NCBI GenBank assembly: GCA_039191605.1
Contig: JBCCXL010000021.1
Span: forward strand, 52,666-116,665
Source of the DNA: JBCCXL01 sp039191605
Lineage (GTDB): Bacteria; Acidobacteriota; Thermoanaerobaculia; Multivoradales; JAHZIX01
Reading direction: 5' to 3'
Length of the DNA stretch: 64,000 nucleotides
Positions within the stretch are counted from its first letter, which is position 1. Every line of letters begins with the position of its first letter. Below the pieces are notes generated by a model that saw only the letters and a list, made by a program, of their open reading frames with translations, made no database searches and was not told where the DNA came from. The position numbers were made by a program, and so were the translations under genes. Below, piece by piece: positions 42,614-52,714 of this stretch.

Positions 42614-45600
42614 ATGCACAGGGAATCCAGCTTTCGTTCAACGCTCCGCGCGCTCCTCTTGGTCGCGCTGGGAGCCCTCACCCTCGCCGCCGGTAGCGCC
42701 AGCGCTCAGATCGTTTTAGAGGCCGTCCCGGATCGGGTCGAGATTCCGCCGGGAGGCTCCCTGAACGTCGAGGTCGCCGTGTCCGGCCTCGGCGCCTTCG
42801 CGGCGCCATCCCTGGGAGCCTACGACGTCCAGCTCACCTTCGATCCGGCGGTCTTCGATCTCACGGAGGCGGTTTCCGGCCTCGAGCTGGGGGACCCCAC
42901 CCTCGGCCAGGTGATCTCCGTCGCGACGGTCGGCGACGGCACCTATGACGCGCTGGAGATCTCTCTGCTGCCGCCGGCGGACCTGATCACCAATCAGGAC
43001 GAGCGGGTGGTGCTCTTCGTCGCCACCTTCGACGCCATCGCCCCCGGCGCCGGCGTCTTCGATCTCGGCCTCAACTCTCCCCTGGCGGACGAGCTCGGCA
43101 ACCCCCTCACCGTCGTCATCGACGATCCGGTGACCGTCACCACCCTCTCGCCGCTGGAGATCCCGACGCTGGATACCGTCGGCCTGCTGCTCCTGGTTCT
43201 CACCCTAGTCTTCAGCGGCTGGTTCCTGCTGCGTCGCCAATCTCAGGACCGCCGCTCCCTCCATAGCCCATCTCAGGGGGCCCGCCGCGGTGGCCTCTTC
43301 GTCCTGCTTTTCCTGCTGATCAGCGCCCCGCTCCTCGCCATGCCCGGCGATATCGACGGTGACGACGACGTGGACGTCAACGACATCAACCTGATCCTGG
43401 CGGCCAACGGCTCCAGCGTCACCGCCGGCGACGCCAGGGATCTCGACGGCGACCTGCTGATCACCGTCCTCGACATGCGCCAGGCGGCGGTGCTCTGCTC
43501 TCGCCCCCTCTGCGCCCCCAACACCGCCCCGGCGATCACCCCACCGGCGAACCAGACGACGCCGGAAGACGTCGCCACCGGCCCGCTGGCCTTCACCGCC
43601 GACGACGCCGACGGCGACTCCCTGACCCTCACCCTCACCACCTCCGACCCGGCGCTGATCCCCCTCGGCAACCTCACCCTCGGTGGCACCCAGCCCAACT
43701 ACACCGTGAACGCCCAGCCGGCGGCAGACCTCAACGGCGGACCTGTGACCATCACCCTCACCGCCGACGACGGCATCACCACCTCCGCCGCCACCTTCCA
43801 AATCACCGTGAGCGCGGTGAACGATCCGCCGACCATCACCACCGCCACAGCCTTCTCGGTTCCCGAAAACCAGACCGCCGTGGCGGACGTCGACTCCACC
43901 GATCCCGAAGGCGATACCGACGGCGCTGGACTGACCTACTCCCTCACCGGCGCTATCGACGACGCCCTCTTCGCCATCGACGCCGATAGCGGCGTGCTCA
44001 CCTTCCTCACCGCTCCGGACTTCGAGATGCCGGCGGACACCGGCGGCGACAACGTCTACGACCTCGAGGTCACCGTCACCGATTCCGGCGGGCTGACGGA
44101 CGTGCAGAACGTCGCCGTCACCGTCACCGGCGTCAACGACTGCCCCACCGCCGTGGACGACGCCCTCGCCACCGACGAAGACACGATCCTCAACGGCAAT
44201 GTCCTCGCAGCCAACCCCACCACCGCCGACTCCGACCCCGAGGGCGATGCCCTCACCGTCACCGCCGTCAACGGCGACGCTGCCAACGTCGGAGTGCAGA
44301 TCCCCCTCGGCATGGGCCTGCTCACCGTCGAGGCCAACGGAGCGGTGAGCTTCGATCCCACCGGCGGCTACGAATTCTTGAACGACACCGAATTCGGCAC
44401 CGAGACCTTCACTTACACCATCGACGACGGCTCCGGATCCTGCGCCGAGAGCGCCACGGTGACCATCACCATCGACGGCATCAACGATCCGCCGTCCATC
44501 ACCTCCAGCGACACCGCCTCCGCCGCGGAGAACCAGACCGCGGTGATCGACGTCAGCTCCACCGACCCCGAAGGCGATACCGAGGGTTCCGGGCTGACCT
44601 ACTCCATCACCGGCGCCATCGATGACGCTCTCTTCGCCATCGACGCCAATACCGGCGTGGTGACCTTCCGCAGCGCTCCGGACTTCGAGGCGCCGGCGGA
44701 CACCGGCGGCGACAACGTCTACAACCTCGAGGTCACCGTCACCGACTCCGGCACCCTCACCGACGTGCAGGCCCTCGCCGTCACCGTCACCGGCGTCAAC
44801 GACTGCCCCATCGCCGTGGACGACGCCCTCGCGACAGACGAGGAGACGGCGCTCAACGGCAACCTGCTGGCGGCCAACCCCACCACCGCCGACTCCGACC
44901 CCGAGGGCGATGCCCTCACCGTCACCGCCGTCAACGGCAATGCCGCCAACGTCGGGGTGCAAATCCCCCTCGGCGACGGCCTGCTCACCGTCCTTGCCAG
45001 CGGCGCCGTGAGCTTCGACCCCGACGGCGGCTACGACGATCTGCCCACCGGCTCCTTCGAACAGGAGAGTTTCACCTACACCATCGATGACGGCTCCAGA
45101 TCCTGCGCCGAGAGCGCCACGGTGACGATCACCATAAACGGCATCAACGATATTCCGATGATCACCTCCGACGGCGGCGGAGCCACCGCGGCGCTCAGCG
45201 CTGGCGAAAACCAGACCGCGGTGACGGACGTCCAGGCCACCGACATCGAGGGCGACTCCGAGGGCTCCGGCCTGACCTACTCCCTCACCGGCGGCGCCCA
45301 GCAGGCCTTCTTCTTGGTCAACCCCGCCACTGGCGTGCTGACCTTCGCCGCACCCCTGGATTTCGAGAAGCCCGTAGGCGACGGCGACAACACCTACGAG
45401 GTGGAGGTCACCGTCACCGACTCCGCCGGCGGCACCGATGCTCAGACCCTCACCATCACCGTCACCGACGTCAACGAAGCCCCTCTCCTCGCCGCCGGCA
45501 AATTGAGCTTTGTGGACGAGGACGTCTTCAGCGTCGGCCTGCCTCTCGGATTGCGGCAAGCCCAGGTGGTCGCCACCAGCCAGGACGGCCGCTTCGTCTA

Positions 45601-48600
45601 CACCGGCGGGGAGGACTATCTGACGGTGTGGAGCCGCGACTCCACCACCGGCGAGGTCACCTTCGTCGAGTCCTTCGAGGACGACGTCGACGGCATTGAC
45701 GGCCTCGCCGATCCCGGCGAGCTGGTGCTCAGCCCCGACGGCCGCCATCTCTACATCAGCGCCCGCGGCGACTTCTCCGTCGCTCTCTACGACCGCGACA
45801 CCGCCACCGGCCAGCTGACCTTCGTCGAGGCTCTGTTCGACGATACGGCGCCGATCCCCTCGGTGACCCTGGAGGGCGCCGACGCCCTCGCCTTCAGCCC
45901 CGACGGCCTGCATCTCTACGTCGGCACCGAGTCCGGCCGCTGGATCACGGTGTTCAGCCGCGACCCCGCAAGCGGCCGCCTGACCCTGGTGGAGGTCGTC
46001 CGCGACGTCATCGATGCGCCGAACCTCGCTCAGGTCCACGGCATCGTAGTCAGCGCCGACGGTAACCACGTCTACACCGCGGCGCGGGCCGACAACGCGG
46101 TGAACGTCTTCCGGCGCGACCCCGCCACCGGCGAGCTGACCTTCATCGAAGACATCCAGGACGGCGATCCCGGAGCCGACCGGCTGCAGCAGGTGGTCAA
46201 AGTCGCCCTCAGCTGCGACGGCAAGAATCTCTACGCCGTCGCGATTTCCGACAGCGCCATCACCGTCTTCGATCGCGATGACAACCCCGTCAGCGCCACC
46301 TACGGGCAGCTCACCCCGGTGCAGATCATCCGCGACGGCGTGCCGGACGCCATGAACGACGGCCTCGACTCGGTGGAGGACCTGCGGGTCTCGGCGGACG
46401 ATCGCCACGTCTTCACCGCCTCCGGGCGCGAGAGCAGCGATCACGCCATCGTGACCTTCAGCCGCGATCCCGCCACCGGCCTGCTCACCCATCGCGACGC
46501 CCTCTTCGACGGCACCAACGGCGCCGACAACCTGCTCGGCGTGACCCAGCTGGACCTCAGCGACGACGGCCGTCATCTCTATGCCGTTTCCTTCGGGGAC
46601 TTCTCGCTGACGGTCTTCAGCCGCGAGGTCAGCAGCGCGCGCTTCGCCGTGGGCGACGGGCCGACTCTCCTCCTCCCCTCCTCCTCCACCGACTTCACGG
46701 TCAACGATCAGGATGACGCCAGCCTCGAGTCGGTGACCGTCACCATCACCAACCTCATCGACGCCGGCCAGGAGTTCCTCGCCACCTCCGCCAGCGGCGC
46801 CATCGGCGCCGGCGACATCAGCTATGTCGCCCCCACCCTCACCATCGCCCCAGCGGGGGGCGCCCCCCTGGCGGACTTTGAGGCGGTGCTGGATTCTCTG
46901 ACCTACGACAACACCTTCGATGTGCCGAGCGCCGGGGACCGAGTCATCGAGATCGTCGCCGACGACGGCAGCGAGACCAGCAACACCTTCACCGCGCTGA
47001 TCACCGTCCTCAACCTGCCGCCGATGATCACCTCCGACGGCGGCGGAGACACCGCCGCCGTCAACGTCGCCAGCGGCAGCACCGCCGTCACCGACGTGCA
47101 GGCCACGGATCTCGAGGGTGACGTAGAAGGCGCCGGCCTCACGTACGGCCTCACCGACAGCGACGGCGCCGGCCCCCTCGGCGCCGACAACGCCCTCTTC
47201 ACCCTGGTGCCAGGGACCGGCGTGTTGACCTTCACCGCGGCGCCGGACGTCTCCGCTCCTTCGGATAGCGACGGCGACAACGACTACGAAGTCGAGGTCA
47301 CGGTCACCGACTCCGGCGGCGAGACTGACACCCAGAACCTCACGGTCACCGTCTTCAATCCGCCTCCCAGCGGCGTCGCGGACACCTTCGACTTCGTCGG
47401 CAACACCCTTCTCCGGGTGGATCAGCCCACCAGCGGCGGGGCCGAGATCCTGGGCACCACCGGCTCCGGCACGGGAGTGCTGGACAACGATAGCGACCCC
47501 AACAACGCCATCTCCGTCGCCGGCGTGGTTGCCAACACCGTCCTCTGCACCGACCTCACCGCTCCCTTCGGCGACGGCCCCACCTGCCCCACCACCAACG
47601 GCGGCACGGTGGTGATGCAGTCCACCGGCGAGTTCACCTACACCCCCCTCGCCGGCGACACCGCCACGGACGATAGCTTCAGCTACCGACTGACGGACGG
47701 CACGACGACGGTTGAAGTCCTGGTGCAGCTCAACCGACAGAACCGCGTTTGGTACGTCGACAACACCAACGCCAGCGGCACCGACGACGGGTCCTCCGTC
47801 GATCCCTTCGACACCCTCGCCGAAGCCGAAAGCGCCTCGGTGGCCGGCGACACCATCTACATCTTCGAGGGCGACGGCACCGATACCGGCCTGGACACCG
47901 GCTTCAGCCTCAAGAGTGCCCAGCGTCTCCTCGGTGAAGGCGTCGATCTCTCCATCGCCGACACCGTCAACGGCGTCGCCGGGCCCACGCTCTTCGACTC
48001 CTCGGCGAACAACCGACCGGCTCTCTCCAGCTCCGACACCAGCGTGGTGCTCGCCAACGCCGGCTCCAGCAGCCTGACGGATCTCGAGATCCGCGGCCTC
48101 TTCGTCACCGGAAGTACCTTCGGCATCAACGTCCTCGCCACCGGGAACTTCATGGTGGAAGCCACCATCACCGACAACCTGGTGACCTTCTCCTCGGAGA
48201 ACGGCATTCAGGTGCTCATCAACGGAGACTCCGGCACCAGCCCCTCCGGAGTCGTGCTCCTCGACAACAACACGGTGGAGCGCTACGACCTCTTCGGCGT
48301 TCGCGCCGCCGCCTTCGAGGGCACCGCCGAGCTCGACATCACCCTGACCAACAACCTCGTCGACCGCCCCGGGGCGCCCTCCGCCGACGGCTTCCGCATC
48401 GAATCCGGAAACTTCATCGAGGTGCAATCGCCCCGAGTCTGCCTCGACCTGCTCGATGTTGTGCCCCCCATCGGCGACAACAACTCCGCCTTCCCCATCG
48501 CCTTCGACGAGAGCATCGAGCTGCAGCAATTCGACGGCGCCACCTTCCAGCTCGAGGGTCTCGCCGCCTCCGACTGCGGCGGCATCCCCTGCAGCGGCAC

Positions 48601-48718
48601 CAACGCCCAGCGAGTCGAGGACTTCATCCTCGACAACAACGAGCGCACCGCCAACGTCCGCACCGTCGACCGCATCGTCGACTACACCGACGCCACCTGC
48701 GCGCTGCCGAGTCCCTAA
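42614..48718 (+). CDS. giant secreted multidomain protein with an internal IPTL-type sorting signal
   Basis: 2034 aa from ATG 42614 (GAGGAAG upstream). Order: signal peptide (1-32); cohesin-like domain (~33-175); a tripartite IPTL-CTERM-like signal at 183-208 (IPTLDTVGLLLLVL..., then RR); a second hydrophobic segment like a signal peptide (~227-242, GLFVLLFLLISAPLLA); a dockerin-like Ca-binding repeat pair (GDIDGDDDVDVNDINLIL, then DLDGDLLITVLDM); several cadherin/VCBS-type domains (NDPP and DPEGD motifs, ~300-960); a seven-bladed lactonase-like propeller (~970-1340, SPDGRHLYIS repeats); more cadherin-like domains; and a C-terminal parallel beta-helix (~1712-2034, from VWYVDNTNASGTDDG). There is no C-terminal anchor. 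Probably surface or matrix adhesion. The internal sorting signal suggests a fusion of two secreted proteins. Confidence 0.88.
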   Translation: MHRESSFRSTLRALLLVALGALTLAAGSASAQIVLEAVPDRVEIPPGGSLNVEVAVSGLGAFAAPSLGAYDVQLTFDPAVFDLTEAVSGLELGDPTLGQVISVATVGDGTYDALEISLLPPADLITNQDERVVLFVATFDAIAPGAGVFDLGLNSPLADELGNPLTVVIDDPVTVTTLSPLEIPTLDTVGLLLLVLTLVFSGWFLLRRQSQDRRSLHSPSQGARRGGLFVLLFLLISAPLLAMPGDIDGDDDVDVNDINLILAANGSSVTAGDARDLDGDLLITVLDMRQAAVLCSRPLCAPNTAPAITPPANQTTPEDVATGPLAFTADDADGDSLTLTLTTSDPALIPLGNLTLGGTQPNYTVNAQPAADLNGGPVTITLTADDGITTSAATFQITVSAVNDPPTITTATAFSVPENQTAVADVDSTDPEGDTDGAGLTYSLTGAIDDALFAIDADSGVLTFLTAPDFEMPADTGGDNVYDLEVTVTDSGGLTDVQNVAVTVTGVNDCPTAVDDALATDEDTILNGNVLAANPTTADSDPEGDALTVTAVNGDAANVGVQIPLGMGLLTVEANGAVSFDPTGGYEFLNDTEFGTETFTYTIDDGSGSCAESATVTITIDGINDPPSITSSDTASAAENQTAVIDVSSTDPEGDTEGSGLTYSITGAIDDALFAIDANTGVVTFRSAPDFEAPADTGGDNVYNLEVTVTDSGTLTDVQALAVTVTGVNDCPIAVDDALATDEETALNGNLLAANPTTADSDPEGDALTVTAVNGNAANVGVQIPLGDGLLTVLASGAVSFDPDGGYDDLPTGSFEQESFTYTIDDGSRSCAESATVTITINGINDIPMITSDGGGATAALSAGENQTAVTDVQATDIEGDSEGSGLTYSLTGGAQQAFFLVNPATGVLTFAAPLDFEKPVGDGDNTYEVEVTVTDSAGGTDAQTLTITVTDVNEAPLLAAGKLSFVDEDVFSVGLPLGLRQAQVVATSQDGRFVYTGGEDYLTVWSRDSTTGEVTFVESFEDDVDGIDGLADPGELVLSPDGRHLYISARGDFSVALYDRDTATGQLTFVEALFDDTAPIPSVTLEGADALAFSPDGLHLYVGTESGRWITVFSRDPASGRLTLVEVVRDVIDAPNLAQVHGIVVSADGNHVYTAARADNAVNVFRRDPATGELTFIEDIQDGDPGADRLQQVVKVALSCDGKNLYAVAISDSAITVFDRDDNPVSATYGQLTPVQIIRDGVPDAMNDGLDSVEDLRVSADDRHVFTASGRESSDHAIVTFSRDPATGLLTHRDALFDGTNGADNLLGVTQLDLSDDGRHLYAVSFGDFSLTVFSREVSSARFAVGDGPTLLLPSSSTDFTVNDQDDASLESVTVTITNLIDAGQEFLATSASGAIGAGDISYVAPTLTIAPAGGAPLADFEAVLDSLTYDNTFDVPSAGDRVIEIVADDGSETSNTFTALITVLNLPPMITSDGGGDTAAVNVASGSTAVTDVQATDLEGDVEGAGLTYGLTDSDGAGPLGADNALFTLVPGTGVLTFTAAPDVSAPSDSDGDNDYEVEVTVTDSGGETDTQNLTVTVFNPPPSGVADTFDFVGNTLLRVDQPTSGGAEILGTTGSGTGVLDNDSDPNNAISVAGVVANTVLCTDLTAPFGDGPTCPTTNGGTVVMQSTGEFTYTPLAGDTATDDSFSYRLTDGTTTVEVLVQLNRQNRVWYVDNTNASGTDDGSSVDPFDTLAEAESASVAGDTIYIFEGDGTDTGLDTGFSLKSAQRLLGEGVDLSIADTVNGVAGPTLFDSSANNRPALSSSDTSVVLANAGSSSLTDLEIRGLFVTGSTFGINVLATGNFMVEATITDNLVTFSSENGIQVLINGDSGTSPSGVVLLDNNTVERYDLFGVRAAAFEGTAELDITLTNNLVDRPGAPSADGFRIESGNFIEVQSPRVCLDLLDVVPPIGDNNSAFPIAFDESIELQQFDGATFQLEGLAASDCGGIPCSGTNAQRVEDFILDNNERTANVRTVDRIVDYTDATCALPSP

Positions 48719-48767
48719 GCTCCTGGTTCCCTAGTCTCTAGGCTGCTTCTCCCTCCTAGAGAAATAC

Positions 48768-48818
48768 GCCCCGGTGGTCGCGATCCCCCAATCGCGGCCG
48801 CCGGGGCTTTTTATTTTT
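48768..48818 (+). terminator. intrinsic terminator of the giant gene
   Basis: A long stem (GCCCCGGTGGTCGCGAT against ATCGCGGCCGCCGGGGC, two mismatches, small CCCCCA-type loop) ends at 48807 and is followed by TTTTTATTTTT. This is the strongest intrinsic terminator in the window. Confidence 0.88.
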
Positions 48819-49350
48819 AGGCACCGCAGCGCAAAGGTCGATAAACCGGCGTCGGTAACCCATTTGATTCAGAAACCCCCCTCCCAAATCAACCAAAGGG
48901 AAAGCAGCATCGCCAAACTTAGCGGCAACCGCGTGAGGCATCAAAGTAGTCACGATATAACCGAGGAGCCGGCCAAGCTAGACTGCCGAGCACAAGCCTC
49001 AACGGCGCAAACTCCGGCCGTGATCATGTTAGTTACAGTAACGTATTTACGCGCCGAAAGCCGCCACCACGTCTACTGAGGCAAAAACTTGCCCAGGTAG
49101 ATCTGGTTCCGACAGCAGGGAGAAACCGGCAAGTTAATCACTACACAGTGAGTATAAACCTCCACACCCACAACATCTCTAATTGCCTACCCTACCGACT
49201 CCGACGACACCCTAGCGCTGCAATTAGTAATAGAGAGGATATAGGTATAGCATCAGGCACCAAGCCAACCAGTGTCTTTCTAGAGCGCACGGCCCGGAAC
49301 ATATCGACCACCAGAGACGAGCCTATTGCCGGCAGAGGTTCACCGACAAC
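48819..49350. other. intergenic region after the giant gene
   Basis: About 530 bases, increasingly AT-rich towards the FAAEN gene at 49351, with which it is convergent. Short ORFs here lack ribosome-binding sites and any resemblance to known families. Nothing else was seen. Confidence 0.35.
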
Positions 49351-50154
49351 TTAATCTTGACCCATGAAGTTATTTTCTGCAGCAAATACTCCTGCTCTTT
49401 GAGCAGGAGTAACAGGTCCCGCGCCCCGTCCAGATTGCTCTAATTCACCAAGCACAAGCCCTCCCGCAATAAGACTCTCACTCCTCATCCACACAAAAAA
49501 CCACGGCACCATCGTGCACCCCACCTTTTCTTCCCACTGAACTGACCACATCCTTATTTCTTCAGCAGCATCCATGACGGCGACCGGGGGATAAACTTTA
49601 TTCCCGCCCCCATTCAGGACGGATTCTCCGGACGGAGACTGCATATCGAACCCTTCGACTGTCACCCCATTATCAGCATAACTCAGTAGGACTTTGTTAC
49701 CATCCAGCAATGGTTCAATCCTTGTACCGCCAAAACAATTGATTATGAATCTAGTGTCCAGCAATTCTTGATTCGCGAAGCAGCTTCTGCCTTTCTGTAG
49801 TAACTGACTATCCAACTTGGGACTCTCTATCCGCTCCCCTCCGAAGAGAACAGGTGGTTTTCCAGTCGCCTCGAACACACCAACTACGTACTTGGGCCTG
49901 GGTCCTTGAAAATCTAGCACCGGACTCACCAGTGTAACCCAATAGCCCTCATTCTCATTATCTCCTGCTGATGGGTGATATCCACCCTGATAAACACATA
50001 TAACCTCACCTACGTAATATCCAAACAGGGCTGCCTCACGCCCTTGATAGTTAAAGATCCGATCTCTCGGCAGGAAGTCGAATTCTCCATTAATAGAATC
50101 ACAATCCAAGGGAAACTGGACAGTAAACCCATCACTAGCGTGCTTCGACTTCAT
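49351..50154 (-). CDS. FAAEN-family protein 8, detached from the array
   Basis: 267 aa from ATG 50154 with AAAGGGG upstream (a GTG at 50157 is adjacent). Landmarks: FTVQFPLDCDSINGEFDFLPRD, IFNYQG, SPVLDFQGPRPKYVVGVF, PVLFGGERI, INCFGGTRIEPLLDGNKVLL, MWSVQWEEK, SLIAGGLVLGEL and the terminal RAGVFAAEN with tail NFMGQD. It is closest to paralogue 1 at 14549 (for example the INNFGGTRLKPIL and INCFGGTRIEPLL blocks) although 34 kb away, so it reflects transposition or an older duplication of that copy. AT-rich and standing alone between the giant gene and the zinc-type cluster. Function unknown. Confidence 0.82.
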   Translation of the reverse strand: MKSKHASDGFTVQFPLDCDSINGEFDFLPRDRIFNYQGREAALFGYYVGEVICVYQGGYHPSAGDNENEGYWVTLVSPVLDFQGPRPKYVVGVFEATGKPPVLFGGERIESPKLDSQLLQKGRSCFANQELLDTRFIINCFGGTRIEPLLDGNKVLLSYADNGVTVEGFDMQSPSGESVLNGGGNKVYPPVAVMDAAEEIRMWSVQWEEKVGCTMVPWFFVWMRSESLIAGGLVLGELEQSGRGAGPVTPAQRAGVFAAENNFMGQD

Positions 50155-50924
50155 CACGAGCCCCTTTACTTAAACCGAGGAGACTTCAAACGCTTAGGTC
50201 CCTGACTGATTACTCAAAACCTTACTCCTACTCGAACCGTGGCCATCATTAGCAATAACTCTCTGCATAGACTTCGCCAGCAAGGAAAGGCGTAGTCACG
50301 AGCATCCCAGTGCCTTAGCTGTGAATCACAATGATAGCCTAAACCAAAGTACTCTGCAGTAATTCTCCCACAGAGGAGCAACCAGACGAAGAACCTCTTG
50401 ACTCATTGCATTGCATGAATTGCATTGCATGAATTGATCTTAGAACCATCCGACAGCTCAACCGAAATATCAATCTCCTGCAATAGAACTACAGAGAGAT
50501 AATCCACGAAGTAAGCATTGGGTTCACTCTCAGCAAACCTCTTGCCAGGCCTTTTACTCTAGCTATTTTAGCCCTGGTGCTCCTTGTTCACTCTATTGGG
50601 TATCAGTGGACGACCACCGAGCGTCATCACGCTGGATGTCGTGTGTCACGCATATCGCCATTCACCTCATAGATTGAGTAGACTGCCTTTAGAATACAAC
50701 GTTTCATGACTGTCTTACAAGTCTTGTTTATACAGCTACCCCTAAGCCTCCACAGAGGTTTTCGGTTCACCTGAGGACGGGCAACACAGAGCAATGATTC
50801 ATTGAGCACTAAGAAATTCTACGAAACCAGTTGCCCCAACCTCACCATTCGCTATCAACGCCTTGGCACCCCAGGCTTATAGACATAATTCTCCATTACT
50901 GGATGGCCAGCGCCATCGCCAAAT
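50155..50924. other. long intergenic region with a 14-bp tandem repeat
   Basis: About 770 bases without a convincing gene. A 14-bp unit, ATTGCATTGCATGA, occurs twice in tandem at 50405-50432. A stretch with GTGTC-type words lies near 50640. The AT content is high, as around the other FAAEN genes. Small ORFs have no ribosome-binding sites. Confidence 0.4.
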
Positions 50925-50948
50925 TTAATGATAACGTGTTATCATTAA
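50925..50948. promoter_or_regulatory. Fur/Zur-like operator palindrome
   Basis: TTAATGATAAC and GTTATCATTAA are perfect 11-bp inverted repeats separated by GT. The TGATAA...TTATCA core is characteristic of Fur-family boxes, and several Zur boxes look like this. It lies 192 bases before the COG0523 GTPase gene, a class often controlled by Zur, so zinc-dependent repression of the downstream cluster is the best inference. No regulator gene for it is in the window. Confidence 0.6.
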
Positions 50949-51139
50949 TGAAATGCGGCCTGCCCAAACAGCCCCCGGCCCCTTATCTCCGGACAGTCCG
51001 CGTATCCAACGACGCCCCGCGCTTCATCCACTGCTTGTCCCGGCTTCTCTACTGAAACTCTGGGTCTCGAGCATCGAGCCTCTCCCGGCGCGATGCAGCC
51101 CTCCTTCAGCAGACCGGACTCACAAGGCGAGGAACCTCG

Positions 51140-52378
51140 ATGACCCTCAATCAACCCACCCCCACGAACCCTCAGCGCCTGCCCGTCACCGTTCTTTCAG
51201 GCTTTCTCGGCGCCGGAAAGACCACGCTCCTCAATCAGGTGCTCAACAACCGCGAGGGTCGCCGAGTCGCGGTGATCGTCAACGATATGAGCGAGGTCAA
51301 TATCGACGCGATGCTCGTCGAGCGGGGGGGAGCCGGGCTCTCTCGGACCGAAGAGAAGCTGGTCGAGATGTCGAACGGCTGCATCTGCTGCACGCTGCGG
51401 GACGACCTCCTCGCCGAGGTCTCCCGCCTCGCCCAAGAGGGCCGCTTCGACTATCTGCTCATCGAGTCGACGGGGATCTCCGAGCCCATTCCCGTGGCGC
51501 AGACCTTCACCTTCGAGGATCAGGACGGCGTCAGCCTGGCCCACATCTCGCGCCTCGACACCATGGTCACGGTGGTCGACGCGGCAAACTTCCTGCGCGA
51601 CTACAACGCCGCGGAGGCGCTGCAGGATCGTGGCGAGGCCCTAGGGGAAGAAGACGAGCGGACCGTCACCGATCTGCTCATCGACCAGATCGAGTTCGCT
51701 GACGTCATCGTGTTGAACAAGCTCGACCTCGTGACCGAGGAGCAAGGCCTCGAAGTCAAAGCCATCATCGCGGCGCTCAACCCTGGCGCGAGGATCCTGA
51801 TGACGACCCGGGGCAAGGTTCCCCTTGGCTCGGTGCTGAATACCTGTCTCTTCGACTACGAGAAGGCCGCCGCCTCCGCCGGCTGGATCCGGGAGCTCCA
51901 GCTCGAAGGGGAGCATACGCCCGAAACCGAGGAGTATGGGATCTCGAGCTTCACCTACAGGACAGCTCACCCCTTCGACGCCAAGAAGCTGTGGGCGTAT
52001 TTGCATGACGAAGACAACTGGCGCGGCGTGCTCCGCTCCAAGGGCTTCTTCTGGGTCGCCGCCGACCACCAGGTGGCCTACGAGTGGGCCCAGGCGGGCG
52101 GCGTCAGCAGCGTCAACCCACTAGGAAAGTGGCTGGCGGCCGTTCCCCGGGAGCATTGGAACTTCCCCGCAGGAGAGAGCCCCGATCAGCGCTCCCACTG
52201 GCATCCGCTCTTCGGAGACCGCTCCCAGCAGCTGGTCTTCATCGGCCAGAAGATGGATGAGGAGGCGATGCGGGCGCGGCTCGACGCTTGCCTGCTCGAC
52301 GAGCGAATCACTGCGGGCGACCAGAGAGCCTGGGCGATGTTCGAAAATCCCTTCCCGCGACTTCGCTCCGCCCGCTAG
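51140..52378 (+). CDS. COG0523 (CobW/ZNG-type) GTPase, probable zinc chaperone
   Basis: 412 aa from ATG 51140, with GCGAGG upstream. G3E GTPase with Walker A GFLGAGKTT (21-29), the metal-binding CxCC motif GCICC (C81, C83, C84), a Walker B/ESTG segment (LLIESTGISEP) and NKLD (VLNKLDLV). The C-terminal CobW_C domain (~275-412) includes RPL-like segments and several His residues (HWNFP, HWHPLFGD). These proteins deliver Zn2+ or another metal to target enzymes when the metal is scarce. The perfect palindrome upstream supports Zur-type regulation. The ABC exporter genes start 336 bases downstream on the same strand. Confidence 0.88.
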   Translation: MTLNQPTPTNPQRLPVTVLSGFLGAGKTTLLNQVLNNREGRRVAVIVNDMSEVNIDAMLVERGGAGLSRTEEKLVEMSNGCICCTLRDDLLAEVSRLAQEGRFDYLLIESTGISEPIPVAQTFTFEDQDGVSLAHISRLDTMVTVVDAANFLRDYNAAEALQDRGEALGEEDERTVTDLLIDQIEFADVIVLNKLDLVTEEQGLEVKAIIAALNPGARILMTTRGKVPLGSVLNTCLFDYEKAAASAGWIRELQLEGEHTPETEEYGISSFTYRTAHPFDAKKLWAYLHDEDNWRGVLRSKGFFWVAADHQVAYEWAQAGGVSSVNPLGKWLAAVPREHWNFPAGESPDQRSHWHPLFGDRSQQLVFIGQKMDEEAMRARLDACLLDERITAGDQRAWAMFENPFPRLRSAR

Positions 52379-52535
52379 GTGATTCAAATAGAGGACAGCT
52401 CGATCAGAAGGGGAGCACCGCGGAGCAACATTGAAGGGCTTGGAGGCGCTATTGCCCTGCCTTCAGCCGCCCCCGATGGCGCTCCCCCCGGCAGCTCTCT
52501 CCTCGGTACGATTTCCCTCGACGGTACTCCACCAT

Positions 52536-52607
52536 CACCAGAAGACGCTCCCTCACCAGAAGACGCTCCCTCACTAGAAGACACTCCCTCACCAGAAGAC
52601 ACTGTCG
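52536..52607 (+). repeat. 18-bp tandem repeat, four copies
   Basis: Units of TCACCAGAAGACGCTCCC at 52536, 52554, 52572 and 52590, the last two with substitutions. They lie in the gap between the GTPase and ABC genes, which otherwise holds nothing recognisable. In one frame they would encode SPEDAP hexapeptides in an 80-codon frame starting with GTG at 52379, but that frame has no ribosome-binding site, so it is treated as non-coding. Confidence 0.7.
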
Positions 52608-52714
52608 CGAAGCGGCGCTGATTCCTCGAAGACCTCGACAGCTCTCGTCGATACCCCATCCCCCAAGCGGCGGCCCCGCACTACCGGCCCCTGCTCACCA
52701 AAGGAATGAAGACC

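Noticed and set aside
43205..48529. A 1774-codon open frame on the minus strand
   Set aside because: It lies antisense within the giant secreted protein. The GC-rich codon pattern of that gene leaves the opposite frame open, and the translation is Gly/Val/Asp-rich without domains or a start site.
52379..52621. An 80-codon frame encoding SPEDAP repeats after the GTPase gene
   Set aside because: GTG follows the previous stop directly without a ribosome-binding site, and the content is explained by an 18-bp tandem repeat in non-coding DNA.
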